A DNA stretch of 64,000 nucleotides from Pseudoalteromonas luteoviolacea (GCF_000814765.1 NZ_JWIC01000005.1:186001-250000), one strand, 5' to 3'. Counted from the stretch's first letter, positions 37,577-47,303 are shown. Notes: generated by a model not told the origin, from the sequence alone. Program-made: numbers and translations.

Positions 37577-37945
37577 CTATATCCACACATCATTATCAGC
37601 GGTCAGCTCGCCACCAGCATCACCAGTATTAATCACCCCTTTAGGTTCGATGATTAATAGATGACACTCTTCCCTTGCGACAGGTTTATGTTCTATTCCT
37701 TTTTCGACCACATACATTTCTCCACAGCTTAAATGCACTACTTTATCTCTAAAATAGATATCTAACTGCCCCTTTAAAACGATAAATGTCTCGTCTGTAT
37801 CCTCGTGTTGATGCCAAGTAAACTCTCCAATTACTTTAACAAGTTTAAATTGATAATCATTCATCTGTGCTACTACTTTTGGTGACCAATGGTCACTAAA
37901 TAATGCCAACTTATGTGCAAAGTTGATCGCATTTTGGTTTTTCAT
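37577..37945 (-). CDS. Cupin-domain protein
   Basis: A 122-aa single-domain cupin. [15 protein letters not shown] (about residues 45-60) is cupin motif 1 and [16 protein letters not shown] (about 75-90) is motif 2, with HxH, E and H metal-ligand positions. Such proteins are often isomerases or small-ligand sensors; the substrate here is unknown. It is divergent from the LysR gene, with 95 bp between starts, so it is the probable LysR target. Confidence 0.85.
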   Translation of the reverse strand: MKNQNAINFAHKLALFSDHWSPKVVAQMNDYQFKLVKVIGEFTWHQHEDTDETFIVLKGQLDIYFRDKVVHLSCGEMYVVEKGIEHKPVAREECHLLIIEPKGVINTGDAGGELTADNDVWI

Positions 37946-38002
37946 TGTCTACTCACTCTCATGTTCTTAAAAAGAATATGTTGCAATACGGCATGAATCA
38001 AA

Positions 38003-38036
38003 TGTACATTTTTCAGATAATTATGAATATTGTACA
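38003..38036. promoter_or_regulatory. Paired TGTACA motifs in the cupin/LysR intergenic region
   Basis: TGTACA occurs at 38003-38008 (inside the palindrome AATGTACATT) and again at 38031-38036, 28 bp apart, within the 95 bp between the divergent starts. It is a candidate LysR binding region. Confidence 0.4.
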
Positions 38037-38040
38037 TACT

Positions 38041-38961
38041 ATGAATTTAAGACAGTTTGATCAGAATTTGTGGCTTGTTTTAGACGCTTTATACCAAACA
38101 CGCAGTGTGTCCGAAGCCGCAGAGCTACTAAGCTTGAGCCAATCCGCTATGAGTCATGCATTAAAACGTTTGCGCACCGCATTTGATGACCCTTTGTTCG
38201 TAAGACAGCAAGGAGAAATGAAACCAACAAAAAAAGCGCTTATGATCCAACCTCTTGCACAACAGGGGGTGGCGTTACTTAATCAGGTAGCCAGTAGCTT
38301 AGATACATTTGAAATAGATACATCGAATCGACAATTCACAATTGCGACCACAGATTTCATCACCCAGCTTTTTATCTTTCCACTGCTGGCTAAACTCTCC
38401 GCTGCACACTCCAGTATTAAAATAAAAATTATAGAGTTAGAGTCTGAACTGCCAATTTCCGCTTTGGCCATCAATCAAATCGACCTTGTTTTGACCTTTA
38501 ACCACGCTGAGACCCTAGGTTCAGATATTGAATATACATCCTTATTTAGCGGCGATTACCGGGTGATCTCACGTAAAAACCACCCACTTTTCGAAAATGG
38601 GTTGTCATTAGACCGTTATGTACAAGCACAACATATTTTAGTCTCTCCCTGGGGCCAAGAATACGGTAGTTTAGATATTGAGTTGAGCAAGATTAATACA
38701 GAAAGGCACATTGCAGCCATCACTCCACATCTTATGCAAGCAGTCAGCTTAGTTGCAACTAGTGATTTGATAGCAACGGTCCCAACACGGGCAATCTCAT
38801 CTACCGACCACAATTTGATTGATATTTACACACCACCAATTGCCTTACCCCAGTATCGTTTATACATGGCATGGCATCGCGCTTTTGAACTAGACCCCGG
38901 ACTAAATTGGTTAAAAAAAGAACTCAATGAGATTGCAGCAATTGCAATGTCATCAGCCTAA
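38041..38961 (+). CDS. LysR-family transcription regulator
   Basis: From the ATG at 38041 (MNLRQFDQNLW) this is a 306-aa LysR regulator; in-frame Met codons from 37945 would overlap the divergent gene. It has an N-terminal winged helix-turn-helix (SVSEAAELLSLSQSAMSHALKRLR, about 20-45) and a C-terminal periplasmic-binding-like effector domain (about 90-300). It belongs to the NodD/PcpR-like side of the family with the DPLFVRQ segment. The effector is unknown. It probably controls the divergent cupin gene and perhaps the TonB-dependent receptor downstream. Confidence 0.9.
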   Translation: MNLRQFDQNLWLVLDALYQTRSVSEAAELLSLSQSAMSHALKRLRTAFDDPLFVRQQGEMKPTKKALMIQPLAQQGVALLNQVASSLDTFEIDTSNRQFTIATTDFITQLFIFPLLAKLSAAHSSIKIKIIELESELPISALAINQIDLVLTFNHAETLGSDIEYTSLFSGDYRVISRKNHPLFENGLSLDRYVQAQHILVSPWGQEYGSLDIELSKINTERHIAAITPHLMQAVSLVATSDLIATVPTRAISSTDHNLIDIYTPPIALPQYRLYMAWHRAFELDPGLNWLKKELNEIAAIAMSSA

Positions 38962-39084
38962 ATGGTCAAAAACACATTAAAGTTTACATTATAGATACAA
39001 AGGTGTTGCACTTGAGATTTTTTTATGACAACTTGAACTTAGGCTAAGCCTTTAAAACAAATAAAAATTATAGAGTAGTAAGTT

Positions 39085-41619
39085 ATGACAGGATCTCTCA
39101 AACTATCACCAATCGCGCTTGCCCTGTTAGCAAGCACCGCATCTTTCGCACAACAAGCCGAATCAACAGATACTAAAATTGAAACTATCTCAGTATTAGG
39201 CTCTAAAGTTTCAAATCGTACTGCAACTGAGTCAACGTCACCTATTGATATTCTTGATACAGAGCAGCTCAACAAAGGAGGTTACACTGAACTTGGACAG
39301 AGCTTACAGTCAATCGCTCCTTCTTTTAACTTTAGTAGAACTCAAGTTTCTGATGGTTCTGACTTATTCCGTCCAGCCACATTAAGAGGACTACAACCAG
39401 ACCAAACATTGGTACTTATCAATGGTAAAAGAAGACACACTCAAGCTATCTTTGGCCTTACTGGAACCGTAGGCGCTGGTGCTGCTGGCACCGATATGAA
39501 CTCAATTCCAATGATGGCACTTAAAAATGTCGAGATCCTGCGAGATGGGGCCGCTGCTCGATATGGTTCAGATGCAATTGCTGGGGTGATCAATTTATCT
39601 TTAAATGACACAACCGGCGTGACCACAGGTTTTTTCCAAGGCAGTGCAACTGGCGAAGGTGACGGAGATACCTACGCATTTGGTTTAAACCGAGGCTTTG
39701 ATATAGGCACCGAAGGCGGTTTTATTAACTTGTCTCTAGAGTATCGAGATGCAGAGGGCACTAACCGCGCTGAACGTGATACCGGCGGATCATCAACAAT
39801 CGCTGCGGGAGAGTTGTCCGATACGGTCAGATGGCGACAAGGTAACTCCGACAGTGAATTCACCTCGCTCTTTTTCAATGCTGCATTGCCATTTGGTGAT
39901 AAAGAACTGTATTCATTTGGCGGATACTCTAATAGAACCGCATTCGGCAATGGGTTTTACCGTGACTTTAACCGTGCAGAGCGCAACGTACCACAGGTAT
40001 ACCCGGATGGCTTTTTACCTCGCATAGACAACGAAGCGGACGATATCTCGTTTGCAGTTGGCTTTAAGGGAGATATCAACCCAGATTGGAGTTTTGACTT
40101 CTCAAGCGTGTATGGCCAAAATAAATACGACTACTCGTCATCAAATACCATTAACGCTTCATACGCAGCTGAGTTCCTTGCCAACAACCCCAATGCCAGT
40201 GATGAACAGATCAGAGAAAACGCTGGGCCTCATGGGGGTTATTCTGGTGGGTTTAGATTTGATCAATGGACAACTAACTTTGACTTAAATGGGGTTATCG
40301 AGCGTGGCGATGCCGAACCTATTTATGTATCTGTTGGCGCAGAGTACCGTAAAGAAAATTACGAAATTGTACCCGGTGAAGTCGCATCATACGCATGTGG
40401 TGCTTCAAACGCAGCGAGCTCATTTCCATCAGTGATCGACTCAAGCGTTTTTGCTGATTGTGGATTCCAAGCGTACCAAGGTTTGAGACCTGACGCCGCC
40501 AACAAAGCGGATCGCGCCAGTCACGCTGTTTACATTGAAGCAGAAACGCTACTGAACGAATATTGGTTAGTCAGTGGTGCACTAAGATATGAAGATGTAT
40601 CAGACTCAGGTGATGACACCATTTGGAAACTCGCGACTCGCTATGAAGTCACAGAAGATCTGGCTGTCAGAGCTGCGGCGTCAACTGGATTTAGAGCCCC
40701 GTCTTTACAACAAGCCGGTTACAGTGCATTCACCACAAGTTTAGGTGGCGACGGTTCACTTGCGACTTCTTTTACAGCAACTGCGGGCTCACCATTCCCA
40801 AGTGCATTAGGTATTGATGGCTTACAACTTGAATCCTCTGATAACTTAAATTTAGGCTTCGCGTGGGACGCTAGTAATGATCTATCCATCACGTTAGACT
40901 TCTATCAAATTAAGATCTATGACCGTATAAATTTAGGTAGTTTCATTGGCATTGACAGCGCGGCGCTTGAAAACTTCCCAGAAGCCAACGCAGCGCTTAA
41001 AGCTTCTGGTGCAGTGCAAGCTAACTTCTTCTCAAACTCGCTCGACTCGACAACCAAAGGGATTGATTTAATCGCATCCTATACGACTGAGGTCGCTGCA
41101 GGTGAGCTTGAAGTCACATTTGCTGCAAATAAAAATGAAACCACGATTGATAAAATAAATACGCCAACAGGCATATCCGAAGACATCGCGTTAGATGAAC
41201 AAACACAGTCTTTCTTAACCCATGGTCAACCAAAAGAACGCGCCACACTTACTTTTGATTATAAAAAAGATAAGTGGTCTTCATTACTTCGCTTGAATTA
41301 TTTTGGCAAAACTGAGGTGTCATACTTTGCAGGTAAACACATCGTCTTACCTGACTTTTTATCGCCCACAAATCATTGGCAAGAAAACAGCGTTGTTGAG
41401 TCAGCCGTGTTAGTTGACGTTAATTTTGCGTACCAAATTAACGACAATTTTGATTTATCGGTCGGTATAGACAATATATTCGATAAAACACCCAATGAGC
41501 TTGGAGAAGATGAAGTACTGAACTTTATCACCAACGGCGCAATGCGTTATCCACTAAGAGCGCTGCCCTATGGCTTTGATGGGATGACCTATTACGCAAA
41601 AGTTAACTTTAGCTTTTAA
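39085..41619 (+). CDS. TonB-dependent outer-membrane receptor
   Basis: An 844-aa receptor. The signal peptide cleaves after SFA (residue about 22), followed by a TonB-box-like segment (KIETISVLGSK), a plug domain (about 45-165, TLRGLQPDQTLVLINGKRR, LRDGAAARYGSDAIAGVINL) and a 22-strand barrel ending in Phe (YAKVNFSF). Such receptors import iron complexes, vitamins or oligosaccharides, powered by the TonB system that is encoded just downstream. No substrate motif is evident. Start: the ATG at 39085 follows GTAAG, a modest ribosome site. Confidence 0.92.
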   Translation: MTGSLKLSPIALALLASTASFAQQAESTDTKIETISVLGSKVSNRTATESTSPIDILDTEQLNKGGYTELGQSLQSIAPSFNFSRTQVSDGSDLFRPATLRGLQPDQTLVLINGKRRHTQAIFGLTGTVGAGAAGTDMNSIPMMALKNVEILRDGAAARYGSDAIAGVINLSLNDTTGVTTGFFQGSATGEGDGDTYAFGLNRGFDIGTEGGFINLSLEYRDAEGTNRAERDTGGSSTIAAGELSDTVRWRQGNSDSEFTSLFFNAALPFGDKELYSFGGYSNRTAFGNGFYRDFNRAERNVPQVYPDGFLPRIDNEADDISFAVGFKGDINPDWSFDFSSVYGQNKYDYSSSNTINASYAAEFLANNPNASDEQIRENAGPHGGYSGGFRFDQWTTNFDLNGVIERGDAEPIYVSVGAEYRKENYEIVPGEVASYACGASNAASSFPSVIDSSVFADCGFQAYQGLRPDAANKADRASHAVYIEAETLLNEYWLVSGALRYEDVSDSGDDTIWKLATRYEVTEDLAVRAAASTGFRAPSLQQAGYSAFTTSLGGDGSLATSFTATAGSPFPSALGIDGLQLESSDNLNLGFAWDASNDLSITLDFYQIKIYDRINLGSFIGIDSAALENFPEANAALKASGAVQANFFSNSLDSTTKGIDLIASYTTEVAAGELEVTFAANKNETTIDKINTPTGISEDIALDEQTQSFLTHGQPKERATLTFDYKKDKWSSLLRLNYFGKTEVSYFAGKHIVLPDFLSPTNHWQENSVVESAVLVDVNFAYQINDNFDLSVGIDNIFDKTPNELGEDEVLNFITNGAMRYPLRALPYGFDGMTYYAKVNFSF

Positions 41620-41628
41620 GTAATTCCA

Positions 41629-41660
41629 CCTATGTATTGGCCATATGGCCAATACATAGG
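41629..41660. repeat. Perfect 32-bp palindrome after the TonB receptor
   Basis: The two 16-base halves starting CCTATGTATTGGCCAT are exact reverse complements with no spacer. It begins nine bases after the receptor stop. There is no T-run on either side. It may be a strong RNA stem (terminator or 3'-end stabiliser) or a protein-binding site. Confidence 0.85.
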
Positions 41661-41939
41661 CACGCCAAACTTACTATATATGCCATTACCACAATTTTAT
41701 TGGTTGAAAAATCACCACATTTATAATAAAAAATGAACGTGTTTTTATTTTAAATAAACACACATTGCACAATGTCTAATACTCACCTATCAACATTTTT
41801 ACAAATTTAAATCAATTCGACAGTTTATTACTTCAAAAAATTTCAACTCAAAAATTAACTCAAATTCAGCGGTTTGACAAAAAATCTTCATTGTTCTTAA
41901 GATAAAAAACGAACAAATTTCAGTCAAAAAGTGCCTAGA
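41661..41939 (+). other. AT-rich promoter region of the TonB2 operon
   Basis: No gene is seen. GTGTTT..AAACAC around 41734-41761 forms an imperfect inverted repeat with an AT core. A canonical Fur box is not apparent. The operon promoter must lie here. Confidence 0.4.
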
Positions 41940-42728
41940 ATGAGATTAAAGATTATTCCCCTTAACGTTGAACAAAGGTATTTAAATATAATTATGCTGT
42001 TGTTTAGCGCATGGTCCGTGCAAGCAATGGAAGAAACACAACTCATTGAACAATGGCTTAATCTTGAGCAGCAAAAAAGTGCATTGACGACCTCATGGCA
42101 GAACAGACAGGGACATTTACAACTAAAGCGTGAATTACTTTCAAAAGAACAAGCTGCGTTGCAAAAGCTAGTAAGTAATAGTAATAAAAATCAATCTCTT
42201 GTATCTGAAAAACGCGCTGAACTCAGTTCTCAACAGTTAGCTTTTGAACAGGCCAATACCGAACTGACCCATCAATTAAATATGCTTTCAGAGTATCTTA
42301 AATCAATAATTACTAAACTGCCCCCTCCGCTCCAACAACAGTGGAAAAAGACGATATCCAGACTAGATACCGAGTCTAATGCGGTTCGATTAGAGGTAGC
42401 GCTTAATCTAATCAAGCAAGCTCATGACTTTGATAAAAGGGTGGTTTTTCATACTGGTTTAATTGAGCTTAATGAGCACGAATCTATTTTGGCTGAACAA
42501 GTATATTTAGGGCTCGCTCATGGTTGGTATATCTCAAAAGATAAACACCATTTTGGCTATGGGCAAAATCATGGCAACAAGTTTCAATGGCAACACAAAG
42601 ATCAGATGAATATTCCACTTACGCAAATGCATGTGTCCCAAGTTACTCACATCTTAACAAACCCAACGAGCGCAAAATACGTTCAGCTGCCACTGGCAAT
42701 ACACGCTCACAGCAGTGGTGCATTATGA
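41940..42728 (+). CDS. DUF3450-type TonB2-system accessory protein
   Basis: From the ATG at 41940 the product is 262 aa; a GTG nine bases earlier is also possible. A signal peptide (cleaved after SVQA, residue about 28) precedes a long coiled coil (about 35-130, LLSKEQAALQKLVSN, SSQQLAFEQANTEL). A C-terminal domain of about 120 residues follows. DUF3450 proteins head TonB2 energiser operons in Vibrio, Shewanella and Pseudoalteromonas, probably working in the periplasm. The stop overlaps the ttpC start. Confidence 0.85.
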   Translation: MRLKIIPLNVEQRYLNIIMLLFSAWSVQAMEETQLIEQWLNLEQQKSALTTSWQNRQGHLQLKRELLSKEQAALQKLVSNSNKNQSLVSEKRAELSSQQLAFEQANTELTHQLNMLSEYLKSIITKLPPPLQQQWKKTISRLDTESNAVRLEVALNLIKQAHDFDKRVVFHTGLIELNEHESILAEQVYLGLAHGWYISKDKHHFGYGQNHGNKFQWQHKDQMNIPLTQMHVSQVTHILTNPTSAKYVQLPLAIHAHSSGAL

Positions 42729-44026
42729 TTCATCTAGTTTTTTACATATTCCTGCTAATTACGTGCTTGCCTTCAATGGCTATGGAGTCCGACTTAAAAG
42801 CGCAACTTATCAACCGCATTGCCATTGCCCAACAACAACTCTCTGAGGCTCAAATGCGCATAAACGCCGAGCACAAAAAACTGGCCAATCAACTTCAGGG
42901 TCAACTAAATACCGTAAAACAACTGCGTAGTGACGCCAAAAATATTCGCCGTTTAGAAGATGAGCAACTACTCAACGTTAACCAGTTGGAACAACGCAAT
43001 CAACAATGGTTAAATCAGAAAAATTACCAAGCTCAGCTCATAGCAGCATTTGAGCAAGCCACACAAAGTCATATTTCTAAGACCAATGGCAACATTGATG
43101 TCAGCCGTATTATCAGCGCTTTAGATCAAAAACTTGAGCCTGCATTTAAACCAAAACACTTGATTGGCAGTGACAACACGCTGGCCACATTTGAGGTGAT
43201 AAAAATTGGGCCAATGGAATATGCCATTAATAGCAAAGAAGCAGGTATTGTATTCAAAGGCACTGATAACAATACACCCGTATTAAAGCAGTTCCACCAG
43301 CAAAATACGCTATTTAATGACCTAACCCATTTAAAAAGTAATGGGACTGGATTTATTCACTTTGACCCCACTCTTGGCAATGCTGATAAATTAGCGCAGA
43401 GTCAGTTTTCCTTAATTGATTACCTAAATAAAGGCGGCACATGGGCTATTGTGATTATTTCATTTGCACTCGCAGCGCTCATCATTGGGCTGTTAAAAGC
43501 AATTCAACTCCTGAGGCTGCCACATATAAATAGGGTCACAGCACAAGTCATCAGATATGCCAATAAGCCTATATCTCCCATAGAGTTGAAAGCGCTTTAT
43601 ATGAAACTTAGCCCAATTGAGCAGGCACTCTTTCATATTGTGCAGCACAGTACGATTTCACAAAAAAGAGATGACCTGTTATTAGCAGAGTTATCAAAAC
43701 GAAAAGTACTGAATGAAAAATATCTTGGTGTAATTACAACCTGTGCAACGGTTGCTCCCCTACTCGGCTTGCTTGGTACGGTATCGGGCATGATCCATAC
43801 ATTTATGATGATGAATATTTTTGGTTCAGGAGAAGCTTCAGTCGTATCAGGTGGGATATCACAAGCGTTGATCACAACAGAGCTCGGACTGATAGTGGCC
43901 ATACCAGCCCTGATAGTCAGTGCACTACTCACAAGACGCGTGAAAAGCTTTCAATCATCATTAGAATCATTGGCGTTGCATTTGAGCAAGCTTGAGATCA
44001 GGCAACAGGAACAGATACATGACTGA
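42725..44026 (+). CDS. TtpC-type MotA/TolQ/ExbB proton-channel protein
   Basis: A 433-aa protein starting at 42725 in the ATGA shared with the previous gene. A signal peptide (residues 1-19) and a long periplasmic coiled coil (about 25-130) come first. The C-terminal third is an ExbB-like membrane domain with three helices and the family sequence GLLGTVSGMIHTFMMM near 350. TtpC is required with ExbB2/ExbD2 for TonB2-dependent iron uptake in Vibrio. It overlaps the exbB gene by eight bases. Confidence 0.88.
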   Translation: MIHLVFYIFLLITCLPSMAMESDLKAQLINRIAIAQQQLSEAQMRINAEHKKLANQLQGQLNTVKQLRSDAKNIRRLEDEQLLNVNQLEQRNQQWLNQKNYQAQLIAAFEQATQSHISKTNGNIDVSRIISALDQKLEPAFKPKHLIGSDNTLATFEVIKIGPMEYAINSKEAGIVFKGTDNNTPVLKQFHQQNTLFNDLTHLKSNGTGFIHFDPTLGNADKLAQSQFSLIDYLNKGGTWAIVIISFALAALIIGLLKAIQLLRLPHINRVTAQVIRYANKPISPIELKALYMKLSPIEQALFHIVQHSTISQKRDDLLLAELSKRKVLNEKYLGVITTCATVAPLLGLLGTVSGMIHTFMMMNIFGSGEASVVSGGISQALITTELGLIVAIPALIVSALLTRRVKSFQSSLESLALHLSKLEIRQQEQIHD

Positions 44027-44402
44027 CATTACTCACATACTCTCTAATGGGGTTGTGTTAGCGCTATTATGTATCGCTAGCCTAACTTACTATATTATTT
44101 TTGATCTCTATAGCCACCCTTCGAGAGATGATTGGGAAACCAGTGTAAAGAATTGGCAGATCGCCCTACTCTCATTAATTGCCGCACTCCCTTTACTGGG
44201 ATTACTCGGCACCATTCAGGGGTTGCTCAATACCTTTGAACTCATATCAATTTTTGATGCATTAAATCAACAAGCAGTGATGTCAGGCGGCATTTCTAGC
44301 GCCCTTATCACAACCAAATTAGGTCTCGTTTTAGCTATTCCTGCACTTATATTTCGTCAACTCTTACTTTTTAAATACAAAGCGCTGCAAGGGCTGAAAT
44401 GA
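44019..44402 (+). CDS. exbB: ExbB-type proton channel subunit (TonB2 system)
   Basis: The start at 44019 gives a 127-aa protein (an in-frame ATG at 43992 lies inside ttpC). It has three membrane segments and the signature PLLGLLGTIQGLLNTFELIS with GGISSALITTKLGL. ExbB forms the pentameric channel that uses the proton gradient to drive TonB. It is short compared with classical ExbB (about 240) but normal for TonB2-type ExbB. It overlaps exbD by four bases. Confidence 0.88.
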   Translation: MTDITHILSNGVVLALLCIASLTYYIIFDLYSHPSRDDWETSVKNWQIALLSLIAALPLLGLLGTIQGLLNTFELISIFDALNQQAVMSGGISSALITTKLGLVLAIPALIFRQLLLFKYKALQGLK

Positions 44403-44809
44403 AATCTTCATTTGAACAACAAACTGGGAGCGATCAAACCCAGGATATTGATTTGGCTCCCCTGCTTGATGTGGTGTTTATTCTGCTGATTTTTTTTATC
44501 GTCACTACGGTATTTGTCAAAGAAACAGGTGTTGAAGTTGATAAACCAACTTCCGTCTCAAGTAAAAGTTTAGCAAAAAATGTCTTTTTGCTGGCCATCA
44601 CCAACGACGGTCAAGTTATTTATGGTGGCACAAATATTGGTATTAATGGGATACGAAGCACCCTTGAGCACCTCAATCGCAAAGAAGCAAGACCGCTTAT
44701 CATCCAAGCAGATAAGGCGGTCACCACGGAGCGGCTCGTTAAGGTAATTGACCAAGTGAAGTTGGCTGGTATAACCAAGATAAGTTTGGCTACACAGGGC
44801 GCTCAGTAA
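44399..44809 (+). CDS. exbD: ExbD-type biopolymer transport protein
   Basis: A 136-aa protein with a short cytoplasmic N-terminus, one membrane helix with the essential Asp (LAPLLDVVFILLIFFIV, Asp 25) and a periplasmic domain (SLATQGAQ at the end). ExbD carries protons with ExbB to energise TonB. It overlaps exbB (ATGA), and its stop overlaps the tonB start (TAATG). Confidence 0.92.
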   Translation: MKSSFEQQTGSDQTQDIDLAPLLDVVFILLIFFIVTTVFVKETGVEVDKPTSVSSKSLAKNVFLLAITNDGQVIYGGTNIGINGIRSTLEHLNRKEARPLIIQADKAVTTERLVKVIDQVKLAGITKISLATQGAQ

Positions 44810-45468
44810 TGCGAGTGTCTCAATTGAGTGTGACTAAATTTACTTTGATGGTCTTTGCTATTGGGCTCTCGTCCGCTTTGTTTTTTCTATTGATACTGCT
44901 CGATGGCACCAACACCACACCGCCAGATAAAATAAAAATTGCTCAACTCGATGTGGCGGTGTTCGTCCCGCCACCGCCGCCTCCGCCACAAATAACAAAC
45001 GCCAATGACATGAATAATGACATGAGTACACTCAATGTCTTAGACCTCGCAGGCACAGTAAAGGTCAATTTTGGTATAAAAAATAAAATGGCTACGCCTA
45101 ACATCACCGATGTCTCTATGCCTGAGTTTTCCCCTGAACGCTTTGAGATGCGTGATCTCTATGCGTCCAAAGTCCCGATGTTAGAAGTGGAACAGCTAGA
45201 CAGAGTACCCAAAGTTGTCTCACAACGTTACGTAAGACCACCAAAGTCAGTCCGTAAATATGGACAAAAAAGGATCAAAACAACGGTTGAGCTGATCATC
45301 GACCAGTCAGGTAAACCCTTTATCAAAAAAATCATCAACCCAGCATTTCCAGAAATGATAGAAACCATCAAAACTTGGGTTAAATACGCCAAATTCGAGG
45401 TACCGAAAAAAGAAGGGAAAGCCGTACAAGCTGTTTATTTGTACGATATAAATTTCAATTATGGATAA
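44809..45468 (+). CDS. tonB: TonB-family energy transducer (TonB2)
   Basis: A 219-aa TonB protein: an N-terminal membrane anchor (about 10-33), a short Pro run (PPPPPPP, about 51-57), a 70-residue periplasmic linker and a C-terminal domain (about 140-219, TTVELIIDQSGKPFIKKI) that contacts receptors. The short proline region and the operon place it with TonB2. It physically links ExbBD to the TonB-dependent receptor, possibly that of 39085-41619. Confidence 0.9.
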   Translation: MRVSQLSVTKFTLMVFAIGLSSALFFLLILLDGTNTTPPDKIKIAQLDVAVFVPPPPPPPQITNANDMNNDMSTLNVLDLAGTVKVNFGIKNKMATPNITDVSMPEFSPERFEMRDLYASKVPMLEVEQLDRVPKVVSQRYVRPPKSVRKYGQKRIKTTVELIIDQSGKPFIKKIINPAFPEMIETIKTWVKYAKFEVPKKEGKAVQAVYLYDINFNYG

Positions 45469-45472
45469 TAGA

Positions 45473-46834
45473 ATGAATAAAAAGACAGTACTCACTTTGT
45501 TAGCTGCAATGAGCTTTATCGTCATATTTAGCGCAAGTGCACAAACATATCGACTCGAGCTTAACCCCGTAAAATTTGTCATACCAGGATTTAGTGAACA
45601 GTATTTAGAGCGCGAAGTGTCGCTTGCCCCAAGTGAATATGAATTAGCTGAAAAACTCAAATCACTCCTTAACAACACTGATTTTCAGCAAGTTAAATCA
45701 ATGCTCGACGCCTATTATGATGTTGAACTCAGCCCCGCGCTTTTAATGATCAAAGCCCAAGTCTACTTCTCATTAAAGGAGTACAACCAAGCCATTCACT
45801 TGTACCAATTGGTGCTAAAACGCAAACCTCAGTTAGTGCGCGCGCATGAAGAGCTTGGGGTGCTTTATCTGATGACAGACAACTTTACTCAAGCGAGGCA
45901 ATACTTTGCAAAAGCCATTTCGTATGGGTCTAACAATGCCACAGTGCACGGGCATTTAGGTTACTTGAATCTCCAACAACACGGCGGTCTCAGTGCCGTT
46001 TATGCCTATCAAAAAGCATACAGCTTAGAGCCACACAATGCGCAATGGCAGCAAGGTTTGTTAACCTCTTTAGTACAAGCCCAAATGCACTCACCAGCGC
46101 TTGCATTGTTAAATGAGCTCATTGCAAAAGATACAAGCAATCAATCATACTGGTTAACCAAAGCCGCTATCCATATTGAGCAAGATGCCCATGAACTCGC
46201 GCTACAATCTTTAGAATTCGCGCTATTACTCGGTGATATCTCCCAGCAAAATTTATTAATCATGATCAGCCTGCATTTTGAACAGGCACAGTTTGATCGT
46301 GCCGTTGCCTTGCTCAAAACCCATGTCCAAAGTCAGCGTCTTGCATTTGCAGACATTCGCAACTACCTACTTTGGCTCAATCAAGCCAACCGATGGGAAG
46401 ATAGCCAGTGGTTAATCACCAAACTTAATGAACAAAACACACTGAGCAAACAAAATAAAAGCCTCATGCTCTCGACTCAAGCACAAATACTGGAAGCCAA
46501 AAGCCGTCACACCGAGGCATTAGCTCACTATCAAAATGCGTTAGACACGGATCCTAATAATCAAAATGCATTGCTAAACTTTGCTCACCTGCTGTTACAA
46601 CAGAAACAGTTTATCAAAGCAGAGCAAATGTATATTCGTGCTGAAACATTTGAAGCAATAAAATTACAAGCACTTTTAGGTCGTGCCCAACTATATATCA
46701 ATACAGATGAATTAAAAGCCGCTTATCAATTACTCATTGACGCAAAACGCGCATACCCAAATACGCTGGGTATTCAAGACAAAATAAACTTACTTGCAAA
46801 TATCATTGATATTCAAAATACCAGCACATTATAA
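45473..46834 (+). CDS. TPR-repeat protein of the TonB2 operon
   Basis: From the ATG at 45473 (MNKKTVLTLL) this is 453 aa; an ATG four codons upstream, inside tonB, is also possible. A signal peptide is cleaved after ASA (residue about 23). From about residue 70 onward there are some ten tetratricopeptide repeats (NQAIHLYQLVLKRKPQ, ALAHYQNALDTDPNN). TPR proteins close TonB2 operons in marine Gammaproteobacteria and are thought to aid complex function in the periplasm. Confidence 0.87.
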   Translation: MNKKTVLTLLAAMSFIVIFSASAQTYRLELNPVKFVIPGFSEQYLEREVSLAPSEYELAEKLKSLLNNTDFQQVKSMLDAYYDVELSPALLMIKAQVYFSLKEYNQAIHLYQLVLKRKPQLVRAHEELGVLYLMTDNFTQARQYFAKAISYGSNNATVHGHLGYLNLQQHGGLSAVYAYQKAYSLEPHNAQWQQGLLTSLVQAQMHSPALALLNELIAKDTSNQSYWLTKAAIHIEQDAHELALQSLEFALLLGDISQQNLLIMISLHFEQAQFDRAVALLKTHVQSQRLAFADIRNYLLWLNQANRWEDSQWLITKLNEQNTLSKQNKSLMLSTQAQILEAKSRHTEALAHYQNALDTDPNNQNALLNFAHLLLQQKQFIKAEQMYIRAETFEAIKLQALLGRAQLYINTDELKAAYQLLIDAKRAYPNTLGIQDKINLLANIIDIQNTSTL

Positions 46835-46844
46835 GGAGAATAAG

Positions 46845-47303
46845 ATGATTCGTTTCACACTCTGGCCTATTTTTATCATATTCATAGTAGGATGTAGCTC
46901 GACTAAGTATACATTCGACTACGCCAATTGTGGTTCACAAGACTGGCAAGCACTTGGTCATGAAACAGCTCTGTCAGGCGACAATGTCAGGTTGTTTGAT
47001 ACTGTGAAGCAAACTTGTGGAGATACCCTAAACCCCAATGCACAAAATCAATTTGTCAGCGGTTATAGTGCTGGTTTAATTGAATATTGTACTTATGAGA
47101 CGGGCTATCAGCACGCAACTGAAGGGAGTTCTCAGACTGATATTTGCCCATTTGATTTACAGCTAGATTATCAAAAAGGCTTTGCACATGGACAGCGTAA
47201 ACGTACTGAAATTGACGAATATATGGCAAGACAAAAAAGAGAAGTATATCGACATAAACAAAATCAAATAAGCAAAAAAAAGCCAAGAGTAGAAATAAAG
47301 TGA
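46845..47303 (+). CDS. DUF2799-type lipoprotein
   Basis: A 152-aa lipoprotein; the ATG at 46845 has AAGGAG eight bases upstream and gives lipobox IVGC at Cys 14. The body matches the DUF2799 pattern: DWQALGHETALSGD, then FVSGYSAGLIEYCTYETGYQHATEG, and a basic tail (KRTEIDEYMARQKRE). The Tyr/Gly repeats and four Cys are typical. Function unknown. It is probably the last gene of the TonB2 operon, ten bases after the TPR gene. Confidence 0.8.
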   Translation: MIRFTLWPIFIIFIVGCSSTKYTFDYANCGSQDWQALGHETALSGDNVRLFDTVKQTCGDTLNPNAQNQFVSGYSAGLIEYCTYETGYQHATEGSSQTDICPFDLQLDYQKGFAHGQRKRTEIDEYMARQKREVYRHKQNQISKKKPRVEIK

